Below, piece by piece: positions 42,317-54,144 of a stretch of 64,000 bases of DNA. The DNA comes from Apricaphanius iberus (taxonomy: Eukaryota; Chordata; Actinopteri; Cyprinodontiformes; Aphaniidae). Each line of letters begins with the position of its first letter. Within the stretch, counting starts at the first letter, position 1. The stretch lies in assembly GCA_028564705.1 (NCBI GenBank), contig JAPXFQ010002825.1, positions 170,871 through 234,870 on the forward strand. The letters are read 5' to 3'. The position numbers and the translations under genes are program-made. The notes under the pieces are model-generated. The model was not told the origin of the DNA, ran no database searches, and saw only the letters and a program-made list of their open reading frames with translations.

Positions 42317-42695
42317 ATAGCGGTCCCTTACTATAACGCGGTTCACCTTTTGCGGCCTCATTGTTTCTTTTTTTTTTGTCAGTACAATTTTGCATGCTTT
42401 TTTTTTTTTTACAGTGCACTAGCGCACTTTGTGTTCTGGATGAAGACTCCAACATAATACCTTTATGTTTTAAAATCTACAAAGGTCTGAACTTTGAGTA
42501 TTTAAAATGGGGAAAAATACAAGGAAATGTTAATGTATGTCTGATAAAAGTGTATAAAATGTGTGGTGAGGGGTATTACAGGCTTTTAAACATATATTTG
42601 TAAAAAAAAAAAAAAACTGACTACTTCACGGAATTCGCCTTGGGTGGGTTATTTCTAGAACCTAACCCAAACAATAAATGAGGGACCACTGTACT
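42317..42695. mobile_element. pogo/Tigger-like MITE
   Basis: The left end ATAGCGGTCCCTTA with a GCGGTTCACCTTTTGCGG block, and the right end TGAGGGACCACTGT, are imperfect inverted repeats of the CAGTGGTCCCTC type seen in pogo-like MITEs. The interior is poly(T)-rich. A TA target cannot be fixed at the left side because of divergence. Confidence 0.6.
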
Positions 42696-43019
42696 ACAAT
42701 CTTTTGAGACAGACACTGCACTCATTGAGAGACTACTAGCACTAGTACTAGACTGGACCTTTGTTGAAATTAGGTCAGTCACTTGATTTTACTCTAGGAC
42801 AAATATTTTTGTCATTTTTGTAGAGATGTTTTTGACATTAAAGAGGATTTGTCATGTTTTTTATCCATCAAAAGCCAAATGTTTATAATCACTGGTTTGT
42901 AAAAGCAGTAAAAATGGTTAAACATTCAAGAAACAAAGTACTTTTATAGCCACTGTATGTACTTTAATGCCATAGATAATACTGACTAAATTACGGTCCA
43001 TCTATCTCCCCATTGACTT

Positions 43020-43470
43020 TCGTCAGCTTTCATGTTCTGTTGAATAAAGCCATCTCCATCGCATGATATGCTGCCAGCACTATGCTTTATCATGGGGATG
43101 GTGTGTTCAATGTTAAGGTTAATTTGCAGTGTCATATTAATGTGTCCCTTTGCTGTGAAAAAGTAATTACCCTTTACTGCTAGTTAATACAATAATATAG
43201 TTTTCAAATGGCTGCATTTATTAACAATAACAATAAATCTACCCAGACCAACCTGAACCTATGAGAAAGTAATTATCCCCTAAACCTAATAACATGTCAT
43301 TATATATTAGGAGAATGACTGCCATCAAGTTTGGAGATAACAAGAGAGTCTACATCTGTGTAGTAGAATTTTGCTACACGATTTATTCCAGTTGTTTTTA
43401 TTTGGTCAGAATGAGACTTTTTCAAGTCATCACACCGTCTGAATCTGTCTGCCACAGATAGCATATATAT
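43020..43470 (-). mobile_element. Two decayed Tc1-like fragments
   Basis: At 43,040-43,110 the words GCATGATATGCTGCCAGCAC and ATGCTTTATCATGGGGATGG are the antisense of the transposase region around GGGSIMLWG. At 43,130-43,450 GTGAAAAAGTAATTACCC, CCCCTAAACCTAATAAC and GCCATCAAGTTTGGAGATAAC match a common fish Tc1-like end and its flank. Whether they belong to one element is unclear. Confidence 0.55.
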
Positions 43471-44144
43471 GTAGAGGAGAAAACTTTTTTTTTTTTTTAC
43501 AGCACTCAGCTCAACTCAGCCTCAGCTCTAGAACCTACTCTCTGAGGACCTGAGACGTGCAGCAAAGTACTTTTTTTTACTACTCTTTGGATCAGTAAAA
43601 AAGCTTTGCAGATCAGTTCTGTGTAGCCACAGTTTTTACAAAAAAGGAAACAAAATATCAAAGTATTTAAGCAAATAAATATTCTTTTGAAAAGTTTCTT
43701 AGCTGATAAGGTATCTCACTAGCTTTGCAACTCTGATCCAAATTTATTCTAGCTGTTTCCTACAGGTAAGATATCCCATTACAGATTTAATAAAGGACCA
43801 CAACATTTATGGAAATTGAAGACAGGAAAACAAAGGTTTTAATTACATGTTGTAGTAAAGAAAAAAACATGATACAGCAGAGTAAAAACGTCACTCAGAA
43901 AGCACAAAAAGTATAACAAAAAACACTTAAATAAGCCACCGAATCGCAAAAATATCAAACTACATTTATAAAAACTTGCTTTTTATTGAATGCTTCACAC
44001 ATTAGGCTATACATCCACAAAGAAATGTTCAGTCATGCCTTTTACTAACTTTAGAGATGAATTTCTTCCTTAAAGCACAGGTTCTATTATTATAAACACA
44101 TGTGTATCCTACACTGGTAAAATGAATTAGTAATGAGTTACAAC
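43471..44144. other. Spacer, nothing recognised
   Basis: It contains poly(T) near 43,484 and no coding signal. Confidence 0.3.
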
Positions 44145-44190
44145 ACTAATTTCCCTCTGGGATCAATAAAGTATAATTTAAATTGAATGA
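44145..44190 (+). mobile_element. Solo LINE 3' tail
   Basis: TTTCCCTCTGGGATCAATAAAGT followed by attgaatg is the same 3' end as at 34902. It is a very short, 5'-truncated LINE insertion. Confidence 0.6.
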
Positions 44191-47012
44191 GAGTTTAGTA
44201 TTAAATCAGAGTGAACTATAAATTATTCACAGTTTGACCCAATAGAGCATCAGATGCCAATCAGTCTCTCATAATACCTCAAAGAACAACCACAACTTAA
44301 AGAGTATTAGATTGTAAGGTTACGTTAATGGGTTTCATATCAGCCATACAAATGATCAGGCTAATTTACAAGACTGTGCGTTGCTGCTCTAAGATTAATG
44401 AGGATCTTCCATACAGGAGCTATAATAGCAGAGAAAAAGGACTTTTAAAGTTAGGAGTATTGCTTAGCTCAATACAATACAGAGAAAAACTAAGAGCTGC
44501 TTATTTGTATAAATGCTCATGTGCAACAAATCTCCCAAGAGTATTCTGATAATTTGATGCCTATGTTTTTAAACATCAAATATTGTGTTCTAGGGCTGGA
44601 CAATATCGATCAAAAGTTAGATCTCTGTATTTTTCAGCTGAAATCCACTTTTCAGTATATATCTAGATAATTTTCTTCCTAAAACGTTTTGGCCAAAAAA
44701 GCAATGAAGGATCTAAGCTACATGTCTAAACTGTCACACAGAAACTTTTACTGATATACAGCAGTAGATGTACATCAGAAACCATGTCAAAATGAAGTAT
44801 TGGCATATATTATTATTTTCTTGAATAAATAATGTTCCTTACTTACAAACCAAAAATAGATACAGCTTAGCTATTAAACGACAGGTACTTTTTTGGGTCG
44901 GGATGGACTCGTAACAATATAAGATATAATATCTAACATAGGAGTGTGCATTTAATGATATGAGCAAAATAATAAATAAAAATGAGTTTTTTAGGAACGT
45001 GAGAAAAAAAACCAGTTCTAAATCTCTGGAGGCTAGATGTGCATAAAAATCAGTGTGTTTTTTTAATGTGTTGTGGCCTATTTGCAGCCTGTTTTTCTAA
45101 ATGCTGCACGTGTTGTCAAATTGATGAAAATGTTTTCTCTGTTTGCTTGTGTTTTGTCTTTTTGCATGTGTTTTTTTAAGTTGTTTGCTGTGACCTTTTA
45201 AGGCCACTGTAAAAAGCCTTCATCTTCATCTCTCTGTTTCCCTGGCACAGTTTAACCCGTGCATAATTCTGCCTTTTCATCTGCATCATTTCTTTTAGCA
45301 ACGTCTGCTCCTTTCTCTTTTTTGTAAAGGGGAATCAATAGTTAAACTTCTGAATGATTGGGCAGCCTTCACAGTTCAGTAGCATTTACTTTAATCAGAG
45401 TCCTGAAACGTGTAAAAAAAATACATAATAAAAATTTTGCAGGTGAAGTCAGAAGTTTCTTTACTTCGGGTTGGTTGTGGAAGAGAAAATTATATTTGTG
45501 ATTATCTAAAACTATCAGACCCTGTGGCGACTCTACATTTGGAGGTTTGGCGGACTGCCTTTCAAAGCAGAAGAGAGCTGCTAACAACTGGTAGCAGCTA
45601 CCAAACGCTATCAAAATATTTGATATAAAAACATTCTGGCATATTTCAAAACCATCCACAATCGAACGCAGAAGTAAGAGGTACTAATCAGCAGCAGGTG
45701 CAACAGAACCAGTAGCGTGTACAATTATCTTCTTTAAAGGAAGATGCTTGGATGGTTTCAATTCAGGAGGAGGCTGGGAAAGTCTTGTTTTCTGACCTGC
45801 AGAACTATGTTCTACACACTCTTTATACTGTTCTGTTCTTTTCTACCACTTTAAATGGAGGAAAATATTTGTAGTTCAGGCTTTCTTTAACAGATATTTT
45901 TGGCATTCTCTACAGAGCACATTAATCTGTTTCACAACTGACTCTTTAAATCTGAACAATCTCCAAATAACTGAGTAGTTTATTTTTACTAACCAGTGTC
46001 CATGCTTTCCCTTAAGCCTTCCGTCATTCTCCATACTATTGCTGCCTGCAGACTTAGTACAGCTTAGGGGCAAACTCCACTGGCAAAAACTGAAGCCAAC
46101 CCGGAAGTGACAAAAGTTGAAGTTCCCTCAACAACTGCTAGAGTTTGGTTCCAGAAAGGAACATGTTCCCTTTGACTCTTATTTTAAAATGCCAAATTTG
46201 CAGCACAAATAAACATGTTTACAGCCCGTTTGAAAAAAAAAGAAGAGTCAAGATTACCATCATGTCAACTCTCAGGTGGGGGAATTTTTTTATAACTCAT
46301 TTAGATGTCATTTAAGATTGAAATTATAAATAATAAGGGGCGTGTCCTTTTGATTGACAGGGCTCAGATAAACCATAAGCACTAGCTGGTAGTTAGTGGC
46401 TTGCCTTCCCTTACCTGCTTGCATCAGGGAAGGTCGCAGCCTTGGGCTCACGTTAACAGTCTAGGGCATTTTGTTTTTCTGAGCTTGACCATCAGTTGGG
46501 TCCGCAAAGTTTATTAGTGTGCAGATGTTAATCTTGTACTCATTGGACAAAGATGGCTTGCTGTGATATTAATTGCACTAACAGACCATCCCAGAAATCT
46601 ATACTCCAATTAAGGCAAGTAAAATTATATTTCTGATGTGCATTAAAAATAACGCTGCTCGGGTTGAAATTATCAATTTCTTCTTTAAACGTTTATTATT
46701 AACACTTGTTTTAATTAAAGTTCACCTAAAGTCAAAGTTATGGACTAACAAGGCTTTATGGTTTTATTTGACAAAATTATTGAATCTGCCAAGAAGGCAT
46801 AGGGACAGCAGAGTCGCTCCACCACAGTTTTCTGGCTAAAAGCACTCGTTAACCTCCATTAGCTTCAGTTGGCTCTTGGTTAGTTTAGTTACCTTGTAGC
46901 TACATCAACTAAGAGTCTCACAATCAGCCCCATACTCAGAGCCCCACTCTCAGCTCCACCTCTTTGCCCATTTTTTGTATTTTTCAGGTGTAATGGGATG
47001 TGTGATGCAGTC
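44191..47012. other. Mostly unassigned DNA; possible MITE host sequence of the L1
   Basis: No gene is recognised; a plus-strand frame at 44328-44549 has no family motif. From about 46,060 the sequence (gaagccaacccggaagtgac) resembles one half of a common fish interspersed repeat whose other half (cctatgggtgacatcatgg) appears after the L1 at 49,340, so the L1 probably landed within such a repeat. Confidence 0.35.
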
Positions 47013-47029
47013 AAGAATGCCATGGTGGG
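47013..47029. repeat. Target-site duplication, left copy
   Basis: aagaatgccatggtggg, 17 bp, is identical to 49282-49298 and flanks the L1-like insertion. Confidence 0.93.
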
Positions 47030-47212
47030 GGAGACTTCCGGTGTCATGTAGAGGGAGGACGTACATGCGAGGGCTACCGGTTCACACCTTATACATTTCT
47101 TTTATATAACCAACTTTTTGTGCTCATTGCGACACAACTATCAGCTAATCAGCTAAAACACAAACTCCGGCTACACGTGCTGCAAGCAAGCTAAAATTCA
47201 TTGCAGCTCACA

Positions 47213-47490
47213 ATGCGTCAACATCAGCAGACGACCCTGCAGCACCCAAAAAACCTACAGCTGTAATGGTGGCTATGGACCAACTATCTGCCGAATTTGC
47301 TATACAAAGAACCTCGCTCAAGGAGGATGTTTCTACCTTGATTCGTGACGCTAATAGACCGATTCAAGACTCATTGGACTCTCTAACGGTGACCTAATTC
47401 CAGAAACGTCTTACCTCCGTGGAGTCTGTTGCTGGAGATAACTTTGAACGGCTAACAGTGGCAGAGTCTACCATCTACATCTTTTTTATC
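47213..47490 (+). pseudogene. L1-like ORF1 N-terminal fragment
   Basis: The translation DDPAAPKKPTAVMVAMDQL, AEFAIQRTSLKEDVSTLIRD, and after a stop RLTSVESVAGDNFERLTVAES resembles the N-terminal coiled-coil part of fish L1-like ORF1 proteins, which bind element RNA. The RNA-binding domains are missing. Confidence 0.65.
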
Positions 47491-47494
47491 TATA

Positions 47495-47583
47495 GAGTTC
47501 TCTAGAGTTTAGAGGGCCACATAAATGGCCAGGGAGGGCCTTGATTTGGCCCCTGGGCCTTGAGTTTGACACATCTGCCCTGT
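47495..47583. mobile_element. hAT-type MITE end within the L1
   Basis: GGGCCTTGAGTTTGACACAT with CTGCCCTG resembles the right end of fish hAT MITEs starting CAGGGGTGTCAAACTC. The complementary left end is not seen. Confidence 0.4.
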
Positions 47584-48900
47584 ATCTGACCCTGTTCATA
47601 TTATCCACACCCTAAGAAGCTTTGGCTCCTTCTCCGGTTACAAACTGAATTTCAGTGAATGGTAATGTTATCCTGTCAAGGACTTGGCTCTTCAAATACA
47701 GAACAGTACTATACCTTTCAAAATAGCTAAAAATGGCTTCAAATATCTAGCAATAAATATAAAAAGCGATATGCAAAATTTCTATCAAGAATATTTTTGT
47801 CCGTTACTTGAAAAAGTCAAATCAGACTTAAAGAAATGGAAACCATTTCATTTATCTATATGTGGCTTAGCCCTTCCAAATTTCTGCCATTATTATTGGG
47901 CCTCAAATGTTAAAAAAAATAAATAATATATTGGCTCCATACTCCTGATGCCAAATTGAGATGGCGTCTTGCATCGCTACCTCTCTTAGAGCCTTGGTCA
48001 CCTCCAGCCTTCCAATTTCCTCGCTGCAGCACACTAATAGTCCTATAGTTAACACCCTCAAAATATGGGCTCAATTTCGAAACACCATTGGATTTAAAAA
48101 TCTTCTCCATGTAAGCCCTATAAATAATAATCACCTCTTTCGCCCGGCCAGATTAGACTTTGCATTTGCTCTTTGGCAGAAAAAGGTATCCACAACTTTA
48201 CAGATATGTACATAGACGGTGTTCTTGCAAGCTTTGAAGACTTGTTGCACAAATTTGACCTCCCTCGGTCCAGCCTATTTAGATAATTTCAAGTTCGCCA
48301 TTTCATTCAACACTATGACCCCAACTTTACAAACATAACAAATAATTACTGTAGTAGATGATCTGTTAAAGTCCATATTTAAGTCTAAAGGCCTTAGCCC
48401 AAAAATTAGCAACGGTATAGCCACCTTTAAAAATAAAACAATGGCAAAGATTAGAGCAGACTAGGAGGATTAGCTGGGGGGAAGACTTAGAGGAGGAGAC
48501 TTGGGAGAGTGCTCTTTTAAGAGTAAACAACCGTACTTCATGTTCCAAATTAAACATCATACAGGTTAAGATTCTACACCGCATTCACAACTCTAGGCAA
48601 GACTGGCCAAGATATTTCCTAACATAGATGCAAGATGTGAGAGATGTAGAAACCCTTTTGCAGATTTTACGCATTTGTTTTGGTAATGTCCAACTCTGAA
48701 AGCCTACTGGTCAACAATTTTTAAAATATTGTCTGAAGCATGAAATGTTGATCTTCAACCCAACCCAACTATGGTTATATTCGGTACAACAAATAAAGGT
48801 CATAGAACATAAAGGAAGAGTTATAAAACATAATTGGTTTTACTACGCTGCTTGCACGCAGAAGGATATTATTACAATGGAAGTCATAAAAGCCACCCAA
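47584..48900 (+). pseudogene. L1-like ORF2 C-terminal fragments
   Basis: SFSGYKLNFSEW (thumb-proximal region), QNSTIPFKIAKNGFKYLAINI, ISDMQ-like NFYQEYFCPLLEKVKSDLKKW, then after a deletion LALPNFCHYYWASN, and later degenerate C-terminal sequence. These follow the catalytic domain in L1 ORF2. Many stops. Confidence 0.75.
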
Positions 48901-49281
48901 AGTGTCTTAATGGTTCAGTGACCTGACACAATTCATACGGTTGTTAAAAATAAAGTACACTCCTAGGGGGTCCAAGGAGAAATTATTTTCCATTTGAGAT
49001 ACATTACTAAAAATATTTAGAAAAAATTTAAACCATGCCCACTTGGTGATCGCACAGCAGGTGCCGTACGTCATTTTGTGACTGAGATTAATTTCAGGCA
49101 AACTATGGTCCTTTTTTGAATTCACATCTCGGAATATGGCAACGTTTTGTTTTGTTTTCTCTTCTGGATGGGTGTCCAACCTGTTCTTGGGGTGGGGTAA
49201 ATATATAAAAAGGAGCATTGTGACATTGCAACATGTATATCTATGTACCTCATTGTTGATGCTCTATAAAATAAAATAAAA

Positions 49282-49298
49282 AAGAATGCCATGGTGGG
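49282..49298. repeat. Target-site duplication, right copy
   Basis: Identical to 47013-47029, placed directly after the A-rich tail. Confidence 0.93.
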
Positions 49299-52200
49299 AA
49301 TCGCTCAGTTGACTTTAATTCCGCTCTTCAGAAACCTATGGGTGACATCATGGAGGCTTCATCCATCTATATAGTGTATGATTGAAAGGCAAGAAGATAT
49401 AAAGGGATATTCATATCGATACAAAAAAATTGTGTCATCTTGGGACTCATGTGAAAATATGCAACAATAATTTTTTTTTTTTTTAAATATCATCCAGCCC
49501 TAGTGTGTTCATTATTATTCTCTTCTAAAATGTAATGAGTTTATAAGGTTGATATCTCTGATACACATAACTTGATGAGCTAAAGCATTAGGGTTTCTCT
49601 GCTTTTCAATGGACGTGATAGGGATACAACAATTTCATCGGAATGATCGGATTCGACTGCAGCATCTGCATCAAACTCTGCCGTGGAATGGAGTTCTCTG
49701 TGAGCTGTAAAGGACAAACAAGGTTTTCACAGTTTTATCTATTCAACTCAACTGTTATCAATAAAACATTCTTTTAAGTGTGAATAAAACAGTCAAATGG
49801 AGGAAACTGAATTCTTATCCCTAAACTCTAACCTTGTGTTATTTGGCTGCTGAAGATAAGTGCATGAAACAGAATCAATATTTTCATAATTAACATTTTT
49901 TTTTATATGAGATGCAGAACCTTGTAAAGTCATGAGGTCATTTTTATGTTAATTTGAATGTTTGCTTGGACTCCTTGTGATGGTGAAAAATAAAATCCAA
50001 CACAATAAAATCATCTGTTCTAGTCTGAGGGTTTGGGGGTCAAAACGGGTAGTTATTAGAAACTGTTTATAATTTCGTTCTATTTGAGGACTCCAGCAAA
50101 GCCAGGCTGAAAGAGAGGCAGAGACCTGCGGACGGTTACCCTCCACGCTCTGAGAAACTGAGCTCTGCTGAACCCTTAAGGTAAATAAATACTGAATTTT
50201 CTCGCAGCCTGGAGTTGACTGTCTGGATCTACACAGGTTTTAAATTTAACTGGATCTAAATTGTTGGCCTTCAGTGCGTTATTTGTTCATGTGCAAAGCA
50301 GCTGTTAAACAGGGTATATGTAATTTGAGGGGTTAAGCACGGAGGGCCCTGGACAGTGATTTAATTTTAATTGAGAACAGCAGCTGCATTTGGTTCCTGA
50401 CGTTTTGAAGAAAGATTCCAGGCTAGAGTCCTGTTATAAAGGTTAAAGAAACGTTTTTAGAAGTTTGAAAAAAAAGAAGGTTAGGGCTTTAAAAGCTATA
50501 CAGACAAAAAAAAGTATACATTAAGCTAAAGAGAGATAAGAGATTCCTGAAAAGAGATCAGAAGTAAAAAGATATTTGAGAGAATGCCAGTTCATTGGAC
50601 AAAGTATTTGTTGAGAAGACAGTTATGAGTTCTGGGTTCTGATATCAGTTATGAGTTCTGATTTCTGATATCACATTGAGTTTATCATATTTTAAGCTAG
50701 TCATATAAGCTGTAAGAGGGATGACAGTTTTGACACAGCAGTATGGGGTTCTTTTCAGTAAAAGAGCTTAAGAGATCTTGGAGAAAAAGTTCCATTCATT
50801 TAAAGAAAAGAAAATGTAAATTTTAATACAAGCTTAAACAATGAGCGCAAAAGTTGGAAGGACAATGGATCAACCTTTCAAATCAAGTCTAAACAAAGAA
50901 AAAGTGTGGTTCATTTGAAAGTGTGACGATTTGGAACATCATGTATGCATGGGGTTTAGTTTTTCGGAGCACAATCAAAAATAATGCATTGAGTGCTTTT
51001 GCATAGCTCTCCTGTTTTGAAGATGTTTAGATGCTAATGGTGAATTATGAAAGTCACTATTTGCTCCAAATGGCGTCTTTGTCTCTTTCTGCCCTTCTCT
51101 AACTGGAAAACAAAAACATTCATGGTAAAGGTTGGCCTATGGCACTGACCCAAGGGTCTGTGTATGCCTCTTTCTTCACTTTGCCCAACTAGAGAACAAG
51201 CACAATCAGAAAGCTTTGATTTCAACTTCAATTAAATTATTAATAAAGCCAATACACATAAAAGATTTTTATAAATTCAGTGATCAAACTATTATTTCTG
51301 TGTAGCATATGGAATAAATAATTCAACAGTTCATCTAGCTCAAAAGTATCATAGGTTCTTTGACATGACATTTAAAAGGTATAAAAAAAATCTAAAAGAA
51401 ATAAAACAGAAATTAAACCATTCAATAAAACATTGAAGCATTGATCTAATATTCAGCCATAATGACAGCATTTATTTAAAATTCTCCTTCACTGGTGTTT
51501 TTATACATTTTTCAGTTCTCTCTGGTATGAAAGAATACCGTCCGAGTTGATTTCTGTAATAAATAATAATTTATAGTCTATTTTAGTTAATGCCAGCTCA
51601 GTGTGGGAGTAGGCGTGGAGACTCAACAAGATGTGGGGGGCTTGCTCATTAAGACTAATTACATGCAAGTTTCTCTCCTCTGACTGGCTAACTGCAACAC
51701 TACTCTTACACTGTCTCTGTTTACTAAAATCCGTAACATAAGACAAAAATGGTGCCAGTGTTTATACTTAGATGGGAGTTTACCAGCCCAGTTTAGGCAG
51801 CATTACCAAAGAAGATCGGACTCCGACGTGCAACTGGCCACAGCAGGACTCCACCACCGGAGCTACCAAAGTTACAGTGTTCAGGACGCCACACACACGC
51901 AGACAGGTATGCGCCGTCACAGTCTCCCCCTTTGCTATGAGTTACTCCTTGATAATTTATAGTCCTCCGATTAGCAGTATGCTTAAATCCAGCGAGTTGT
52001 CTTGTGTGATTTGAGCTCTGTTCAGAACGATGACACTCACTGACATGCTGACGAGCGGGGAAAGTTGAAGGCAGCTACATAGTACCGGGACATTTAACCA
52101 AATCTGCTGCCGGTATTACAATTTGTGGTTTGAGGCATACGTTACGTCTGAGGACAGTTAAATAAAAATAAAAAAAATCTCTGGATGGAATTGGTCAGAG

Positions 52201-52695
52201 ATATTAGCTGTTAGCCGAGGTAGTACATTTCACTGTCATGGCGCGTTTAAACACAATACTTGAAAAGTAAAAAACAGGATGAAAAGTAAAACACTACTTA
52301 CAGCCAGGGAGCTGATGTTCCACGGTTGTGACGGTACAGATCCTTCTTTCAAGTTCAACTTCAAGGCAAAGCCAGTACTGTAAGGTCTTTAGCCTCTAGC
52401 AGTTTCAAGGGGCTCGGCTTTCACCTTGCCAAAAACACAGTTCCCGTGGGCGGTCGAAAGCTAGGTAGGTGAGGCCATGAATGCTAAGTTAGCATTATGA
52501 TGTGGGATTGTTGGGCTTTTTCAAACTCAAGCGTTTTCTGGTCTGTTTTCTTTATGTAACTGATTCAGGGATTGGAGTTTGTATAAAATTATCATATGCA
52601 GCATGCTTTTAGAACACAGAGTGACTGATTTTAATGAAAGAAAACTCTGTTTTTCAAAATTTTCAGTGAAGAATAACTTTAATAAATCACCAATC
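49299..52695. other. Unassigned DNA between L1 elements
   Basis: 49,299-49,390 continues the repeat interrupted by the L1. At 51,495-51,550 a short stretch (ctctggtatgaaagaat) is shared with 24,820-24,850 in the tandem unit, pointing to a common repeat. A plus-strand frame at 51772-52014 contains a CAG/GTATGC donor-like site near 51,906 but no known motif. Nothing else is recognised. Confidence 0.35.
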
Positions 52696-52814
52696 AGATG
52701 GCGCCGGTGTGAGCGGTTGAGTTTTCTCGTCTCTCCCTGCTCATCTCCTAACTTTTACTGTTTGCACCGTGACTTTTAACTTGGGCTTGGACATCGTCTC
52801 AGGCCACTTTCGTC

Positions 52815-53720
52815 ATGCCTAAACCTTCCAAGCAAGCTCGGAATGAGCAACCTGGTGGACCTGCGGAGGATTTCCCACGGCAGAGCACTTCTCCTAGGCA
52901 TGCTAATGCTAGTGCTACCTTGGCTACACCCGAACTTTCAACAGAGGATTTACTCAAATATATCGGGGACACAGTGGCTGCAGAGGCACGGCGATCTGAA
53001 TCAACCATGAACGCTGCATTCGTTAAGCTTGAAGTTTTGCTCAATGGGAAAATTGACAATGTTATCAAGCGTATCGATGGCATAGCGACGACTACCGACT
53101 CGCTGGCCGCTAGACAGACCGAGGCGGAGGCTCGCATATCCGGCCTGGAGGATGAGGTAACACCGCTACAAAATAGAGTAGCTGAGCTAACCAAGGCTAA
53201 TGCACAGCTGTCGGAAAAGATTATGGACATGGAGAGTCGTTCGAGGCGTGATAATTTCCGGCTGTTGAATCTGAAGGAGTCAGCAGAAGGCAGCGACCCG
53301 ATTCAGTTCTTTGAAAACTTTATCCCGACGATTCTGCAGCTGCCGGTCCCGACCATATCTATAGACCGTGCACACTGCGGTCTGTGGGCATCCTCTGACG
53401 ACAATCCTCGCCCTGTTATTATCAAGATTCATCGCTCCAGGGATGTCGCTTTGATTCTATCTGCTGCCAGGTGTCTGGGTGACCTCCAGCATGACGACTG
53501 CTCGCTTCGCATCGCTCCAGATATCCCTCAAGAAGTCCGGCTCGCTAGAAGAGCATTTAACACAGTTTGCACGGATCTCATAAAGAGGAATATCCGTTTT
53601 CGGATGGCGTTCCCTGCTGTGCTCTCTTTTGACTTTAACGGGGTACGCAAATCCTTCAAAGATGCGAAAAAAGCTGAGGATTTTCTGGCAAATCAGAAGG
53701 AGACGGGAGACATAGCCTGA
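52815..53720 (+). CDS. L1-like ORF1 protein (RNA-binding, intact frame)
   Basis: 301 codons without interruption. Residues 1-45 are disordered and Ser/Pro-rich. About 60-140 form a coiled coil (heptads through EAEARISGLEDEV, LQNRVAELTKANAQL), which trimerises ORF1 proteins. MESRSRRDNFRLLNL at 139-153 opens the RRM-like domain, equivalent to the conserved ENRSRR-N motif. RPVIIKIHRSRDVALIL (199-215) and the basic region up to 260 make the C-terminal nucleic-acid-binding domain. ORF1p coats the LINE RNA and acts as a chaperone during insertion. I keep the first ATG because it follows the 5' leader directly and no upstream start is better. ORF2 downstream is broken, so the element cannot move by itself. 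Confidence 0.9.
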   Translation: MPKPSKQARNEQPGGPAEDFPRQSTSPRHANASATLATPELSTEDLLKYIGDTVAAEARRSESTMNAAFVKLEVLLNGKIDNVIKRIDGIATTTDSLAARQTEAEARISGLEDEVTPLQNRVAELTKANAQLSEKIMDMESRSRRDNFRLLNLKESAEGSDPIQFFENFIPTILQLPVPTISIDRAHCGLWASSDDNPRPVIIKIHRSRDVALILSAARCLGDLQHDDCSLRIAPDIPQEVRLARRAFNTVCTDLIKRNIRFRMAFPAVLSFDFNGVRKSFKDAKKAEDFLANQKETGDIA

Positions 53721-54144
53721 CTGTTTAGTGGTGGGGTGAGTCTGCATGGGGGGTCTGTTTCAGACCGCGTGATGCAGATTAATGTTGGACGGTTGCAAAT
53801 TAACCCTTTCTCATACTGGTTCCTTGATAATAATCTCAGTTAAGCTTTACAAATGTAATCTACCATTGATACCATGATCAGAACTCACGTAAATTGGTGC
53901 ATAAGACTGTGCATTTTATTTTAATTTGGTGAGCAGGGAGTGGTATCTTTTTTTTGGTTTGAGAACCCGTTTTTGAATAGGACATAATAGTCCTCTCTTC
54001 CTTCTAGCTAGGGGAGTTTAGATAAGGAGGTTCACCTAACTTCTCCCCAATTTCTTTTGGTATTAAGATGTGTTCACATGTTTGTATGTTTGCTTTAATT
54101 CTTTTTCCTCAGGTCCAAGGTTGTATTTCTCCTCTTACACTAGA

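Larger units (their letters stand above)
47030..49281 (+). mobile_element. L1-like element 2, internally deleted, with intact target duplication
   Basis: It starts with a 5' UTR-like GAGACTTCCGGTGTC and ends with an A-rich tail (ataaaataaaataaaaaa). It is bounded by perfect 17-bp duplications, the mark of target-primed insertion. Inside are the start of ORF1, a MITE-like piece and parts of the C-terminal half of ORF2. The endonuclease and catalytic reverse transcriptase regions are gone. Both ends being original means the deletions occurred in the source element or after insertion. Confidence 0.9.

Noticed and set aside
42179..42361. Frame with alternating Tyr-Ile on the minus strand
   Set aside because: Also a TA repeat artefact.
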